DNA of 25,181 nucleotides, taken from NCBI GenBank assembly GCA_028866355.1, contig JAGWIH010000003.1, positions 1-25,181 on the forward strand, read 5' to 3'. A model generated the notes under the pieces. That model saw only the letters and a program-made list of their open reading frames with translations. It was not told the DNA's origin and made no database searches. The DNA is from Alphaproteobacteria bacterium. Its GTDB lineage: Bacteria > Pseudomonadota > Alphaproteobacteria > ATCC43930 > CGMCC-115725. The stretch's first letter is position 1. Every line of letters begins with the position of its first letter. Position numbers and translations under genes: made by a program. Shown here one piece after another: positions 1 to 7,208 of this stretch.

Positions 1-10
1 GGCGCCAGCG

Positions 11-523
11 TTACCGCTTGACCTTGCAGGCCGTATCGATCGCCTTCAGCGCCTGGCCGAAACCGGCCAATTCGTAGGTATCGGTGGTCGCCGTGCCGCG
101 CGCCGACGTGGCCTTGAGGACCGCCGACTTGCCGTGCGCCAGCGCCTCGGTCACCGCCTTGTCGGTCGCCGCGCTCGCGGTCCAGGCGGCGTCGTTATCG
201 ATGAACAACGCGTATTTGCGGCCGTCGATGACGAGTTCGGCCTTGGCGTCCTTCTTCGCGGCATAGCCGAGATTGAAGGTCACGACGTTGTAGGCCTTTT
301 CGCTGACGCGGTGCGACACCATGGCATCGACCTGCGAACGCGGCAGCGAAGCCGGCTCGGACGACGCGGGTTTGCCGACCAGGTAGCAGGTCAGCCCGCC
401 CTTCTCGGGCACCGTGTAGGCGCTCCAGGTTTTTCCGGTCTCGAGCGTCTTGATGCCTTGCGCGAAGGCGCTCGTCGCGACGAGGACGAGCGGCACCACG
501 AGAACGGCAATCCATCGTTGCAT
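11..523 (-). CDS. IalB family exported protein
   Basis: This 170-aa protein has an N-terminal hydrophobic signal peptide (about residues 3-21, ending in an Ala-Phe-Ala-Gln site) and a mature domain resembling the invasion-associated locus B (IalB) family. The family is common in alphaproteobacteria; it is named for a Bartonella invasion protein, but most members are in free-living species and have no known activity. The features seen are the early Trp-Ser-Ala-Tyr segment, a Cys-Tyr-Leu-Val strand near residue 47, a second Cys five residues from the C-terminus (a likely disulfide in the periplasm), and the lysine-rich alternating strands usual for these small beta proteins. The ATG at 523 is the only Met near the signal peptide. 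No Shine-Dalgarno precedes it; a promoter ends six bases before it. I infer a periplasmic or envelope location. A host-interaction role should not be assumed. Confidence 0.85.
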   Translation of the reverse strand: MQRWIAVLVVPLVLVATSAFAQGIKTLETGKTWSAYTVPEKGGLTCYLVGKPASSEPASLPRSQVDAMVSHRVSEKAYNVVTFNLGYAAKKDAKAELVIDGRKYALFIDNDAAWTASAATDKAVTEALAHGKSAVLKATSARGTATTDTYELAGFGQALKAIDTACKVKR

Positions 524-529
524 CGATCA

Positions 530-558
530 ACCATAGCGAAGGGCCACGCGGCGGACAA
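530..558 (-). promoter_or_regulatory. Promoter of the IalB-family gene, predicted leaderless start
   Basis: On the minus strand TTGTCC (558-553) is followed after 17 bp by TATGGT (535-530). Six bases later comes the ATG at 523, so the expected +1 is the A of the start codon. There is no Shine-Dalgarno in between. Each hexamer matches the sigma-70 consensus at four of six positions. Confidence 0.5.
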
Positions 559-617
559 GCAATCGCTCTTGCGTCGAATCGCGCGGCGCGACAAGTTCCG
601 CGCCGGAGAATTATTAA

Positions 618-1598
618 ATGCGTGCAATCCTCTGCCGTGAATACGGCGCCATCGACAAGCTCGCGGTTGCCGACGTGGCGGAGCCGCCACTCCGCGCCGG
701 CCAAGTGCTCATCGACGTGCATGCGGCCGGAATCAATTTCGGCGAGATGCTGATGGTGTTGGGCACGTATCAGGAAAAGCCGCCGGTGCCGTTCACGCCC
801 GGCTTTGAGGCCGCCGGCGTGGTGCGCGCGACCGGCGACGGCGTGACGAATGTGAAGCCAGGAGACCGCGTCATGGCGGCGCTGCCGTGGGGCGGCTACG
901 CTGAAGTCGCGGTCGCCGCCGCGAACGCCGTCTTTCCGATTCCGTCGTCGATGGATTTCGTCACCGCCGCCGCCTTTCCGATCGCCTATGGCACGGCTTA
1001 TGGCGCTTTCGCCTGGCGCGCACATCTCGGCCCCGGCGAGACCGTGCTGGTGCTCGGCGCCGCCGGCGGCGTCGGCCTGGCCGCGGTCGAGGTCGCCGCC
1101 GCGATGGGCGCCCGTGTCATTGGCGCGGCCGGCGACGCCGAGAAGTGCGCGGTGGCGCAGGCGCACGGTGCGGCGCACACGATCGACTACCGCCGCGAGG
1201 ATTTGCGCGAACGCGTGCGCGCCTTCACCGACGGACGCGGCGCCGACGTGGTGTTCGATCCGGTGGGCGGCGACGCCTTCGCCCAGGCGCTGCGCGCCGT
1301 CGCCTGGAGCGGTCGCATCCTGGTGATCGGATTCGCCTCCGGCAGCGTGCCGCAGATTCCGGCGAACCACGTCCTTGTAAAGAACGTCGACATCGTGGGC
1401 TTTCAATGGGGCTCATACCGGACGCGTCGTCCCGATTTGTTGACACAGGGCTTTGCGCGCCTGGCGGGCTGGCATGCGGAAGGCCGCCTGCGGCCCGCCA
1501 TCTCGCATCGGTTGAAGCTGGCGGCCGTGCCCGAGGCCTACCGCCTGCTGCGTGAGCGCCGGGCGACCGGCAAGATCGTGCTCGAGACCCGCGCCTGA
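618..1598 (+). CDS. NADPH:quinone oxidoreductase family protein (MDR superfamily)
   Basis: This 326-aa medium-chain dehydrogenase/reductase belongs to the zinc-free quinone oxidoreductase branch. Residues 1-120 form the GroES-like catalytic domain, with the AAGIN and PGFEAAGVV motifs typical of QOR. The Rossmann domain follows, with the nucleotide-binding GAAGGVG at residues 147-153 and a VFDPVGG segment. The structural and catalytic zinc cysteines of alcohol dehydrogenases are missing, which fits QOR rather than ADH. Expected activity is NADPH-dependent one- or two-electron reduction of quinones or reactive enones in the cytoplasm; the substrate cannot be told from sequence. A GGAG lies nine bases before the ATG at 618. 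The gene stands alone, divergent from the IalB-family gene across 94 bp. Confidence 0.9.
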   Translation: MRAILCREYGAIDKLAVADVAEPPLRAGQVLIDVHAAGINFGEMLMVLGTYQEKPPVPFTPGFEAAGVVRATGDGVTNVKPGDRVMAALPWGGYAEVAVAAANAVFPIPSSMDFVTAAAFPIAYGTAYGAFAWRAHLGPGETVLVLGAAGGVGLAAVEVAAAMGARVIGAAGDAEKCAVAQAHGAAHTIDYRREDLRERVRAFTDGRGADVVFDPVGGDAFAQALRAVAWSGRILVIGFASGSVPQIPANHVLVKNVDIVGFQWGSYRTRRPDLLTQGFARLAGWHAEGRLRPAISHRLKLAAVPEAYRLLRERRATGKIVLETRA

Positions 1599-1658
1599 CG
1601 CGTTCAAATATCGTTGGGTTGTTTGCAAAACCTCTCGAAAGCGGCGCGCCGGCCGGTC

Positions 1659-1664
1659 TATGAT
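1659..1664 (+). promoter_or_regulatory. Possible -10 box of the GNAT gene
   Basis: TATGAT matches the sigma-70 -10 consensus at five of six positions and would place +1 near 1671, about 20 bp before the acetyltransferase ATG. No good -35 hexamer lies 16-18 bp upstream; the spacer is a GC palindrome (CGGCGCGCCG, 1642-1651). The call is weak. Confidence 0.3.
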
Positions 1665-1690
1665 GCGCGTGCCTTGGGAGGGGCAGGAGG

Positions 1691-2257
1691 ATGAGCGTCG
1701 TTCGTCAGGCGCACCTCGAAGACGCGCAGGCGATCGCCAAGATCGAGATCGACACTTGGCGGGCGACGTATCCCGGCATGTTGCCCGATCGGGTGCTGCT
1801 CAACATGTCCGAGCGGCGCCAGACCGCCTCGTGGGCCAGTTTCCTACGCCATCGGCCCGAAGACGTCTGGGTGGCCCAACATCCGCATGTCGGCGTCGTC
1901 GGCTTCGGCAATTGCGGCGCGCAGCGCGACGGCACGGTCGATTACACGGGTGAAATCTATACGCTCTACGTGCTGCCCGACCTGCAAGGAACGGGTGTGG
2001 GCCGCGCGCTGATGGGCGCGCTGTTCCAACGGCTTGAGGCGTCGGGCCATCGTTCGGCGCTGGTCTGGGTCGTGCGCGGCAATCCGGCGCGCTTCTTCTA
2101 CGAGCGGCTCGGTGGCAAGCAAGTCATGCACCGGCCGATTCCCATCGCCGGTCAGCCGGTCGAGGCGATCGCCTATGGCTGGCGCAATTTCAGCGCGGTG
2201 CTCGGACGGCATGCCCGCTCGCGCGGCGAACCCACCGGCGATCCGCCGGTTCAATAA
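1691..2257 (+). CDS. GNAT family N-acetyltransferase
   Basis: This 188-aa single-domain acetyltransferase opens with the VRQAHLEDAQAIAKI pattern typical of GNAT proteins. It carries acetyl-CoA motif A near residues 92-110 (YVLPDLQGTGVGRALM, containing the Q-x-x-G-x-G pyrophosphate loop) and motif B with NPARFFYERLGG near residues 133-144. It should transfer an acetyl group from acetyl-CoA to a primary amine in the cytoplasm; the acceptor is unknown. Two purine-rich stretches precede the ATG: GGGAGGGG (1676-1683) at usable spacing and AGGAGG (1685-1690) directly against the start, so the first is the likelier ribosome site. The last about 20 residues (RSRGEPTGDPPVQ end) look like an unstructured tail. 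The gene converges on cobT with only 12 bp between stops. Confidence 0.9.
   Translation: MSVVRQAHLEDAQAIAKIEIDTWRATYPGMLPDRVLLNMSERRQTASWASFLRHRPEDVWVAQHPHVGVVGFGNCGAQRDGTVDYTGEIYTLYVLPDLQGTGVGRALMGALFQRLEASGHRSALVWVVRGNPARFFYERLGGKQVMHRPIPIAGQPVEAIAYGWRNFSAVLGRHARSRGEPTGDPPVQ
2234..2250 (+). terminator. GC hairpin at the 3' end of the GNAT gene
   Basis: ACCGGCG (2234-2240) and CGCCGGT (2244-2250) form a perfect 7-bp stem with a 3-nt loop, just inside the end of the acetyltransferase frame. No T-tract follows, so it may merely slow polymerase or assist factor-dependent termination between the convergent genes. Confidence 0.25.
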
Positions 2258-2269
2258 CGAAAACAGAAG

Positions 2270-4150
2270 TTAGGCGCGGGCGCGCAAGGCCGGACGACGG
2301 CGCAGCGGCGCTGTTGCCACCGGCCCGTCTTCGTCGAAGAGTTCAGCCAAGCGCTCGAGCATCGTGCCGCCGAGCTGTTCGGCGTCGACGATCGTGACGG
2401 CGCGTCGGTAATAGCGCGTGACGTCGTGGCCGATGCCGATTGCCGTCAGCTCGACGGGAGAGCCGCGCTCGATCTGGCCGATGACCTCGCGCAGATGGCG
2501 CTCGAGATAATTGCCGGGATTGACCGACAGCGTCGAATCGTCGACCGGCGCGCCGTCCGAAATCACCATCAAGATCCGGCGCTGTTCCGGCCGCGCGAGC
2601 AGCCGATCGTGCGCCCAGATCAGCGCTTCGCCGTCGATATTTTCCTTGAGAATGCCTTCGCGCAGCATCAGGCCGAGGCTCTTGCGCGCGCGGCGCCACG
2701 GCTCGTCCGCCGCCTTGTAGACGATGTGTCGCAAATCGTTGAGCCGGCCCGGATTGGGCGGCTTGCCGGCGGCGATCCAGCGCTCGCGCGACTGGCCGCC
2801 TTTCCACGCGCGCGTGGTGAAGCCCAAAATCTCGACCTTGACGCCGCAGCGTTCCAACGTGCGCGCCAGGATGTCGGCGCTCATCGCCGCGACCGTGATC
2901 GGCCGGCCGCGCATCGAACCGGAATTGTCGATGAGCAGCGTCACCACCGTGTCCCGGAATTCCATCTCCTTTTCGCGCTTGTAGGACAGCGGATAGACCG
3001 GATTAGTAACGACACGGTCGAGCCGCGCGGAATCGAGAATGCCTTCCTCGAGATCGAATTCCCATGAGCGCGCTTGCTTGGCGAGCAACCGGCGCTGCAG
3101 GCGGTTGGCGAGACGCGCAATGACGCTTTGGAGGTGCGCCAGCTGCTGGTCAAGCAGACCGCGCAGGCGCGTCAGCTCGTCCGGATCGCACAGACCCGCC
3201 GCGTCGACGATTTCGTCGCATTGCGTGGTAAAGGCGCGATAGGCGAGCGGGTCGTCGTTGGCGCCGCGTTGGCGCGGCATCTGCCCCGGCCGGCCGGGGC
3301 GACCCGGATCATCGTCCCCCGCACCGGGCATCAATTCACCCTGGATCTCTTCGGCGCCGGCAGCCTCGCCGTCCTGCTTCTCGTCGTCCGGCGCGCCGCC
3401 TTCGAGCGCGCCTTGCGCGTCCGCGCTCGCGGCCTCGCCCTTATTGCTTTCGCTGTCGCTGTCGTCGGCCTTATCGCTGTCGTCGTCCGCGCTGTCCTCG
3501 GCGCCATCGTCCTCGGCTTCGCCCAGATCGAGATCGAGGTCCTGAATCAGCTGCCGGGCCGTGCGCGCGTAAGTCGCCTGATCGCGTATGTGGCGTTCGA
3601 GATCGAGCAGGTCGCGGCCCACTTTGCCTTCGAGATAGGGTCGCCACAGCTCGACCACCTGCCGCGCAGCCGGCGGCGGCGGCGCTCCGGCGAGCCGCTC
3701 GCGCACCAGCAGCCGGATCGCCTCGGCCAGCGTCACGTCATTGCGTTCCGCCATCTGCTCGTAGCCCTGGCGGCGATAACGCTCGTCGAGCATGGCCGCC
3801 AAGTTGCCGGCGATGCCGACCATGTTGCGGGAACCGAGCGCCTCGACGCGTGCCTGTTCGATGCCTTCGAAAATGCTGCGCGCGGTCTCGCCGGCAGGCG
3901 CGCGCCGCGCATGCACGGCCGGATCGTGGTACCGCAGCCGCAGACCGAGCGCGTCCGCCGCGCCGCGCACCGGCGCCGCGTCTTTTTCCGCCAAGTCGCG
4001 CGGCGGCAACGGCAGCCGGATGCGCGCGCCGGCGGCCCCGGCGGGTTCGGCGCCGTACGTGATTGTCACGTCGCCGCGACGCGCGATGGCGCGCAATGCA
4101 GCCGCGGTCGATCGCTTGAAGGTCTCGACGGGTGAATCGTTGTCCGGCAT
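2270..4150 (-). CDS. cobT: Cobaltochelatase subunit CobT
   Basis: This 626-aa subunit belongs to the aerobic, ATP-dependent cobaltochelatase (CobN-CobS-CobT), which inserts cobalt into hydrogenobyrinic a,c-diamide during cobalamin synthesis. The N-terminal CobT domain (about 1-205) is followed by a strongly acidic, low-complexity linker (about 206-285, rich in Asp, Glu, Ser). A C-terminal von Willebrand factor A domain carries the metal-binding MIDAS motif DNSGSM at residues 408-413. Length and domain order match CobT of other alphaproteobacteria. The ATG at 4150 has GGAGG eight bases upstream. The gene follows cobS by 19 bp and is almost certainly cotranscribed with it. CobS-CobT form the AAA+ motor/MIDAS pair, while the large CobN subunit is not in this window. 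The first about 20 bp downstream of its stop meet the convergent GNAT gene. Confidence 0.95.
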   Translation of the reverse strand: MPDNDSPVETFKRSTAAALRAIARRGDVTITYGAEPAGAAGARIRLPLPPRDLAEKDAAPVRGAADALGLRLRYHDPAVHARRAPAGETARSIFEGIEQARVEALGSRNMVGIAGNLAAMLDERYRRQGYEQMAERNDVTLAEAIRLLVRERLAGAPPPPAARQVVELWRPYLEGKVGRDLLDLERHIRDQATYARTARQLIQDLDLDLGEAEDDGAEDSADDDSDKADDSDSESNKGEAASADAQGALEGGAPDDEKQDGEAAGAEEIQGELMPGAGDDDPGRPGRPGQMPRQRGANDDPLAYRAFTTQCDEIVDAAGLCDPDELTRLRGLLDQQLAHLQSVIARLANRLQRRLLAKQARSWEFDLEEGILDSARLDRVVTNPVYPLSYKREKEMEFRDTVVTLLIDNSGSMRGRPITVAAMSADILARTLERCGVKVEILGFTTRAWKGGQSRERWIAAGKPPNPGRLNDLRHIVYKAADEPWRRARKSLGLMLREGILKENIDGEALIWAHDRLLARPEQRRILMVISDGAPVDDSTLSVNPGNYLERHLREVIGQIERGSPVELTAIGIGHDVTRYYRRAVTIVDAEQLGGTMLERLAELFDEDGPVATAPLRRRPALRARA

Positions 4151-4169
4151 GGCCGTGGCCTCCGGCGCG

Positions 4170-5165
4170 TCAGCTCACGGTGACGCGGACGCCGCTTTCC
4201 TTGAGTTCGTTGCCGAAGCAGCGCTGGTAATACTCGGCCACCGTGGCGCGCTCGACCTCGTCGCACTTGTTCAGGAAGGTGGTGCGGAAGGCGAAGGCCA
4301 TGTCGTTGAAGATGCGATTGTTCTCGGCCCACGTGATCACTGTGCGCGGCGACATCACGGTCGAGATGTCGCCGTTGACGAAGCCGGCGCGTGTCAACTC
4401 GGCCAGCGATACCATGGCATGGACGATGCGGCGGCCTTCCTCGTTATCGTAGGAGGGTGCCTTGGCGAGAACGATGTCGACCTCCGCATCGTGCGGCAGG
4501 TAGTTCAGCGTCGCGACGATGTTCCAGCGGTCCATCTGGCCCTGGTTGATCTGTTGCGTGCCGTGATAGAGGCCGGTGGTGTCGCCAAGTCCGACCGTAT
4601 TGGCCGTCGCGAACAGCCGGAAAGCCGGATGCGGGCGAATGACGCGGTTCTGGTCGAGCAGCGTCAGCTTGCCCTCGACTTCCAGCACACGCTGGATGAC
4701 GAACATGACGTCGGGACGGCCGGCGTCGTATTCGTCGAAGCACAACGCGGTCGGATGCTGCAGCGCCCAGGGCAACAAACCCTCACGGTATTCGGTGATC
4801 TGCAATCCATCCTTGAGGACGATCGCGTCCTTGCCGACCAGGTCGATCCGGCTGATGTGGCTGTCGAGGTTGATGCGGATCAGCGGCCAATTGAGGCGCG
4901 CCGCAACCTGTTCGATGTGCGTCGACTTGCCGGTGCCGTGATAACCCTGAATGAGAACGCGGCGGTTGTAGGCGAAGCCCGCCAGGATCGCGAGCGTCGT
5001 GTCGCGGTCGAAGCGGTACGCTTCGTCGAGATCCGGCACATGGTCGCTCGGCCGCGAGAAGGCCGGCACCTGTAAATCCGAATCGATGCCGAACGTCTGG
5101 CGCACCGAAACCGTGATGTCGGGCCGGTCGGGCGTCTCGCTGGAATGCGTGGTTTCGACTGTCAT
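4170..5165 (-). CDS. cobS: Cobaltochelatase subunit CobS (AAA+ ATPase)
   Basis: This 331-aa AAA+ ATPase powers cobalt insertion together with CobT and CobN. The N-terminal CobS segment (about 1-45, with the VRQTFGIDSDLQVPAF region) precedes the ATPase core, with Walker A GYHGTGKS at residues 74-81 and a Walker B-type LCFDEYD at 141-147. After these come the FATANTVGLGDTTGLYHGT segment and the QMDRW motif of the MoxR/CobS branch. The open frame extends upstream to 5270, into the 3' end of the J-domain gene. I chose the ATG at 5165 because it gives the usual family length and the expected MTVE-type N-terminus. The Shine-Dalgarno is weak (AGAAAG). The gene lies 19 bp after the J-domain gene and 19 bp before cobT, which suggests one operon. 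Confidence 0.95.
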   Translation of the reverse strand: MTVETTHSSETPDRPDITVSVRQTFGIDSDLQVPAFSRPSDHVPDLDEAYRFDRDTTLAILAGFAYNRRVLIQGYHGTGKSTHIEQVAARLNWPLIRINLDSHISRIDLVGKDAIVLKDGLQITEYREGLLPWALQHPTALCFDEYDAGRPDVMFVIQRVLEVEGKLTLLDQNRVIRPHPAFRLFATANTVGLGDTTGLYHGTQQINQGQMDRWNIVATLNYLPHDAEVDIVLAKAPSYDNEEGRRIVHAMVSLAELTRAGFVNGDISTVMSPRTVITWAENNRIFNDMAFAFRTTFLNKCDEVERATVAEYYQRCFGNELKESGVRVTVS

Positions 5166-5184
5166 AATCGCTTTCTGTCGCCGT

Positions 5185-5757
5185 TTATAGTTGAGAAGTG
5201 TAGCAGGCCTTGAGCGTCGAATAGGCCTGATTGATGACCTTGAGGCGCTCTTCGGCGTCCTTGTCGCCACCGTGCGCGTCCGGGTGATTCAGCTTCACCA
5301 GTTCCTTGTAGCGCGCCTTGAGATCGGCCAGCGAAACCGGCTCGCTCAAATCGAAAACCGCCAGCGCGCGCGCCTCGGGCGAAGCCGGATGGCGATGCGA
5401 CGCGGCGCCGTTGCGGTTGGCCGTCGGCTCGTCGTCGTCGAGATCGAACAGACCGTCGCCCTTGAACCGCGCCTGGTAGCGGAACGTGCGCGATCCCAGC
5501 GGCCAGCTGGGCCGTTGCCACACCGTATCGCGCCGGATTTCGCGTTCGATGTCATCCGGCGACATGCCGGCATAATAGTTCCACGACGAGTTGTAGGTCC
5601 GCACGTGATCGAGGCAGAACCACAGGTATTCGTGCAGCGCCGAGCGCGACCGGGGTGCACGAAATTCGCCCATACCGGCGCAACCGGGATGGTCGCACGG
5701 CCGCCGGTCGGCCGCCCGCTCCGGGTCGGCATGGCTCGCGCTTACGGGACGTGGCAT
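5185..5757 (-). CDS. J-domain protein with N-terminal cysteine motif
   Basis: This 190-aa protein has a C-terminal J domain (about 135-190) with the diagnostic HPD at residues 158-160 and the KARYKELVKLNHPD helix II, so it should stimulate an Hsp70 such as DnaK. The N-terminal half is not DnaJ-like. It has CDHPGC (21-26), then FCLDH (47-51), a possible small zinc or metal site, and a conserved-looking YNSSWNYYAGM stretch. Proteins of this build are commonly found beside cobS/cobT and bolA in alphaproteobacteria; their client is not known to me. The frame can begin at a TTG at 5796, but that TTG is part of a TTGTCA -35-like element, so I prefer the ATG at 5757. No clear Shine-Dalgarno is present at either. 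It is the first gene of the cobS-cobT unit. Confidence 0.85.
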   Translation of the reverse strand: MPRPVSASHADPERAADRRPCDHPGCAGMGEFRAPRSRSALHEYLWFCLDHVRTYNSSWNYYAGMSPDDIEREIRRDTVWQRPSWPLGSRTFRYQARFKGDGLFDLDDDEPTANRNGAASHRHPASPEARALAVFDLSEPVSLADLKARYKELVKLNHPDAHGGDKDAEERLKVINQAYSTLKACYTSQL

Positions 5758-5765
5758 GATGTCCG

Positions 5766-5796
5766 ACAGTATGGAGAGACGGTCGATTCCTGACAA
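5766..5796 (-). promoter_or_regulatory. Possible promoter of the J-domain/cobS/cobT unit
   Basis: On the minus strand TTGTCA (5796-5791) and TACTGT (5771-5766) are separated by 19 bp, longer than ideal, with the ATG eight bases beyond. A competing pair lies further upstream: TTGAAA with TATCGG, 18 bp apart. Which one is used cannot be decided from sequence. Confidence 0.3.
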
Positions 5797-5868
5797 GGCT
5801 GTGCCAGTTTAAAGATTGCCGATACCGATAAAATGGGCCGGTTTTCAAGGAATTAAAGGGTTAATCGC

Positions 5869-6153
5869 GTGTCTGGACCCGTCACCGAACGAATCCGCAA
5901 TAAACTTGCGAGCCTCCAACCAACGCGGCTCGTCGTCGAGGACGATTCCGGCCGGCACGTCGGACATCCGGGTGCGCGCCCCGGCGGCGAAAGCCATTTT
6001 CGCGTGGAAATCGTTTCACCGACCTTTGCCGGGGAGAGCCGGGTTGCGCGCCAGCGGCGCGTCTATGCGCTGCTTGCCGACGAGCTCCAAATGGGCGTGC
6101 ATGCGCTTCAATTGACAACCCTGACCCCCGACGAAGACCCCGCCCCCCGCTAA
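5869..6153 (+). CDS. bolA: BolA family protein
   Basis: This 94-aa protein has the compact BolA fold pattern: an N-terminal helix (TERIRNKLASL), a strand with the LVVEDDSGRHVGHP segment, SHFRVEIVSPTFAG (about 42-55), then an Arg-rich RVARQRRVYALLADEL helix and the conserved C-terminal His78 of HALQL. BolA proteins bind Fe-S clusters together with monothiol (CGFS) glutaredoxins through conserved histidines, and act in iron homeostasis and stress morphology. The GTG at 5869 is preceded by AAAGGG at a good distance, making it one of the better ribosome sites here. It is divergent from the J-domain/cobS/cobT unit across about 110 bp. The short acidic/proline tail DEDPAPR is nonconserved-looking. 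Confidence 0.92.
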   Translation: MSGPVTERIRNKLASLQPTRLVVEDDSGRHVGHPGARPGGESHFRVEIVSPTFAGESRVARQRRVYALLADELQMGVHALQLTTLTPDEDPAPR

Positions 6154-6216
6154 GAAATCGGCCGTTTACCGGTTACAATCTAGGGTTGTGTTACGCTACG
6201 AGGCTGCTCTTAATGG

Positions 6217-6244
6217 TTGCGCCGCACGCAAATCGCGCTAACAT
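6217..6244 (+). promoter_or_regulatory. Promoter of the RHH gene, predicted leaderless start
   Basis: TTGCGC (6217-6222), a 16-bp spacer and TAACAT (6239-6244) are followed by exactly six bases and the ATG at 6251, which puts +1 on the start codon. A rival pair further upstream (TTGTGT 6186-6191, 17 bp, CTTAAT 6209-6214) would instead give a 30-nt leader. Confidence 0.4.
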
Positions 6245-6250
6245 TTGGTG

Positions 6251-6598
6251 ATGGATCCTATTGAATACAGGCTGGCCGGTCACGATCGGACCGGAAGCGG
6301 CGAGAAAGTGCGTGTCGGTTCTACACGCTCAACGCTGGTCAATCGAAACGTCACCGTAGAAGGCCACCGCACCAGCATTCGCCTTGAACCGGCGATGTGG
6401 GATGCACTCAACATGGTCTGCAAGCGCGAGAACAAGGGCTTGAACGACTTGGTGACGGCGATTGCGCGCAGCCGCAATCAATCGACGCTCACCGCCGCGA
6501 TCCGCGTATTCCTGCTGACATATTTCCAAGCGGCCGCCACCGACGAAGGCCATTTGCGCGCGGGACACGGCGGCGCGCGCTCGCGCATTCGCCTTTGA
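6251..6598 (+). CDS. Ribbon-helix-helix domain protein
   Basis: This 115-aa protein has a central ribbon-helix-helix segment: a basic strand (LVNRNVTVEGHRTSIRLEP, about 29-47), a first helix (AMWDALNMVCKREN), then LNDLVTAIARSR and a TLTAAIRVFLLTYFQ helix (about 79-93). This matches the RHH_4 type of small alphaproteobacterial proteins, which are predicted DNA binders forming dimers. No toxin gene sits next to it, so it is more likely a stand-alone regulator than an antitoxin. The frame is open from a TTG at 6245 and a GTG at 6248; the ATG at 6251 fits a leaderless promoter. The C-terminus is Gly/Arg-rich and probably disordered. Its target is unknown. It converges on the DUF2889 gene with nine bases between stops. 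Confidence 0.8.
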   Translation: MDPIEYRLAGHDRTGSGEKVRVGSTRSTLVNRNVTVEGHRTSIRLEPAMWDALNMVCKRENKGLNDLVTAIARSRNQSTLTAAIRVFLLTYFQAAATDEGHLRAGHGGARSRIRL

Positions 6599-6607
6599 CG
6601 CACACGG

Positions 6608-7180
6608 TCAGTTGCGCGGACCGGTGTAATAATCCGGCCATAGCCGTTTGACGATTTCGCCGTCGCTGCGGAATGCATGACACGTGCCGATGAGCCGCGG
6701 CCGCTCCTTCGGCGGCTGCGGCGGTGCGTCGCCGCGGGCCTGCGTCAGACGGCGACGATAGGGATAGATCGTCTGGTACGCGGTGGTTGCGATCGGCCCC
6801 ATCAGCTCGACCAAATGAGTGCAGCCTTCAATACCGCCCAGCCGCTCGCGCACCTGCGCGAGGAAACCCGGCCGGATGCTCAGGCCTTCGAGACGGACGA
6901 AATTCGGGGCGACCGCCGGACAGACCGCGAACGGGCTCTTGTCGGTCACCGCTTCGACGCGGCACACGATCAGATTGTCGTCGACGGTGATCCGCACCCA
7001 CATGTCGTGCACCGGCTCGCCGGCGTCGATGCGGCCGCGATAATCGTTGTCGAAGGCGTAGGTTTTGGTGTCGGTGAGATGGCCTTCAATGTCCCAGAGG
7101 CCGTCGTCGCGGCGATACCCGCAACAATGCACTTGGCGCGTATGGATGTGCTGACGCGACGATGCGGGCGACAACGGCAT
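6608..7180 (-). CDS. DUF2889 domain-containing protein
   Basis: This 190-aa protein matches the DUF2889 family in outline: an N-terminal RQVHCCGYRRDDGLWDIEGHLTDTK segment, a central MWVRITVDDNLIVCRVEA strand pair, a Cys-containing stretch (SPFAVCPAVAPNF), a GCTHLVELMGP motif, and a C-terminal tail. The conserved Cys and His residues hint at a metal or catalytic site, but no activity is established to my knowledge. There is no signal peptide or membrane segment, so it should be cytoplasmic. The ATG at 7180 has GGAGG eight bases upstream. It follows aroB by 28 bp on the same strand and is probably the third gene of the aroK-aroB unit, though no functional link to the shikimate pathway is evident. 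Confidence 0.85.
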   Translation of the reverse strand: MPLSPASSRQHIHTRQVHCCGYRRDDGLWDIEGHLTDTKTYAFDNDYRGRIDAGEPVHDMWVRITVDDNLIVCRVEAVTDKSPFAVCPAVAPNFVRLEGLSIRPGFLAQVRERLGGIEGCTHLVELMGPIATTAYQTIYPYRRRLTQARGDAPPQPPKERPRLIGTCHAFRSDGEIVKRLWPDYYTGPRN

Positions 7181-7208
7181 GACCGGACCTCCGGAACAGG
7201 CGGCTTAT

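Noticed and set aside
195..1406. 403-aa minus-strand open frame opposite the quinone oxidoreductase gene
   Set aside because: The composition is Arg/His-rich with no domain, it runs through two real genes on different strands, and it is the usual shadow of high-GC coding DNA.
2258..6250. Cobalamin riboswitch near cobS/cobT
   Set aside because: The J-domain gene upstream region is about 110 bp and shows no B12-box-like conserved segment, and the cobS and cobT gaps are only 19 bp.
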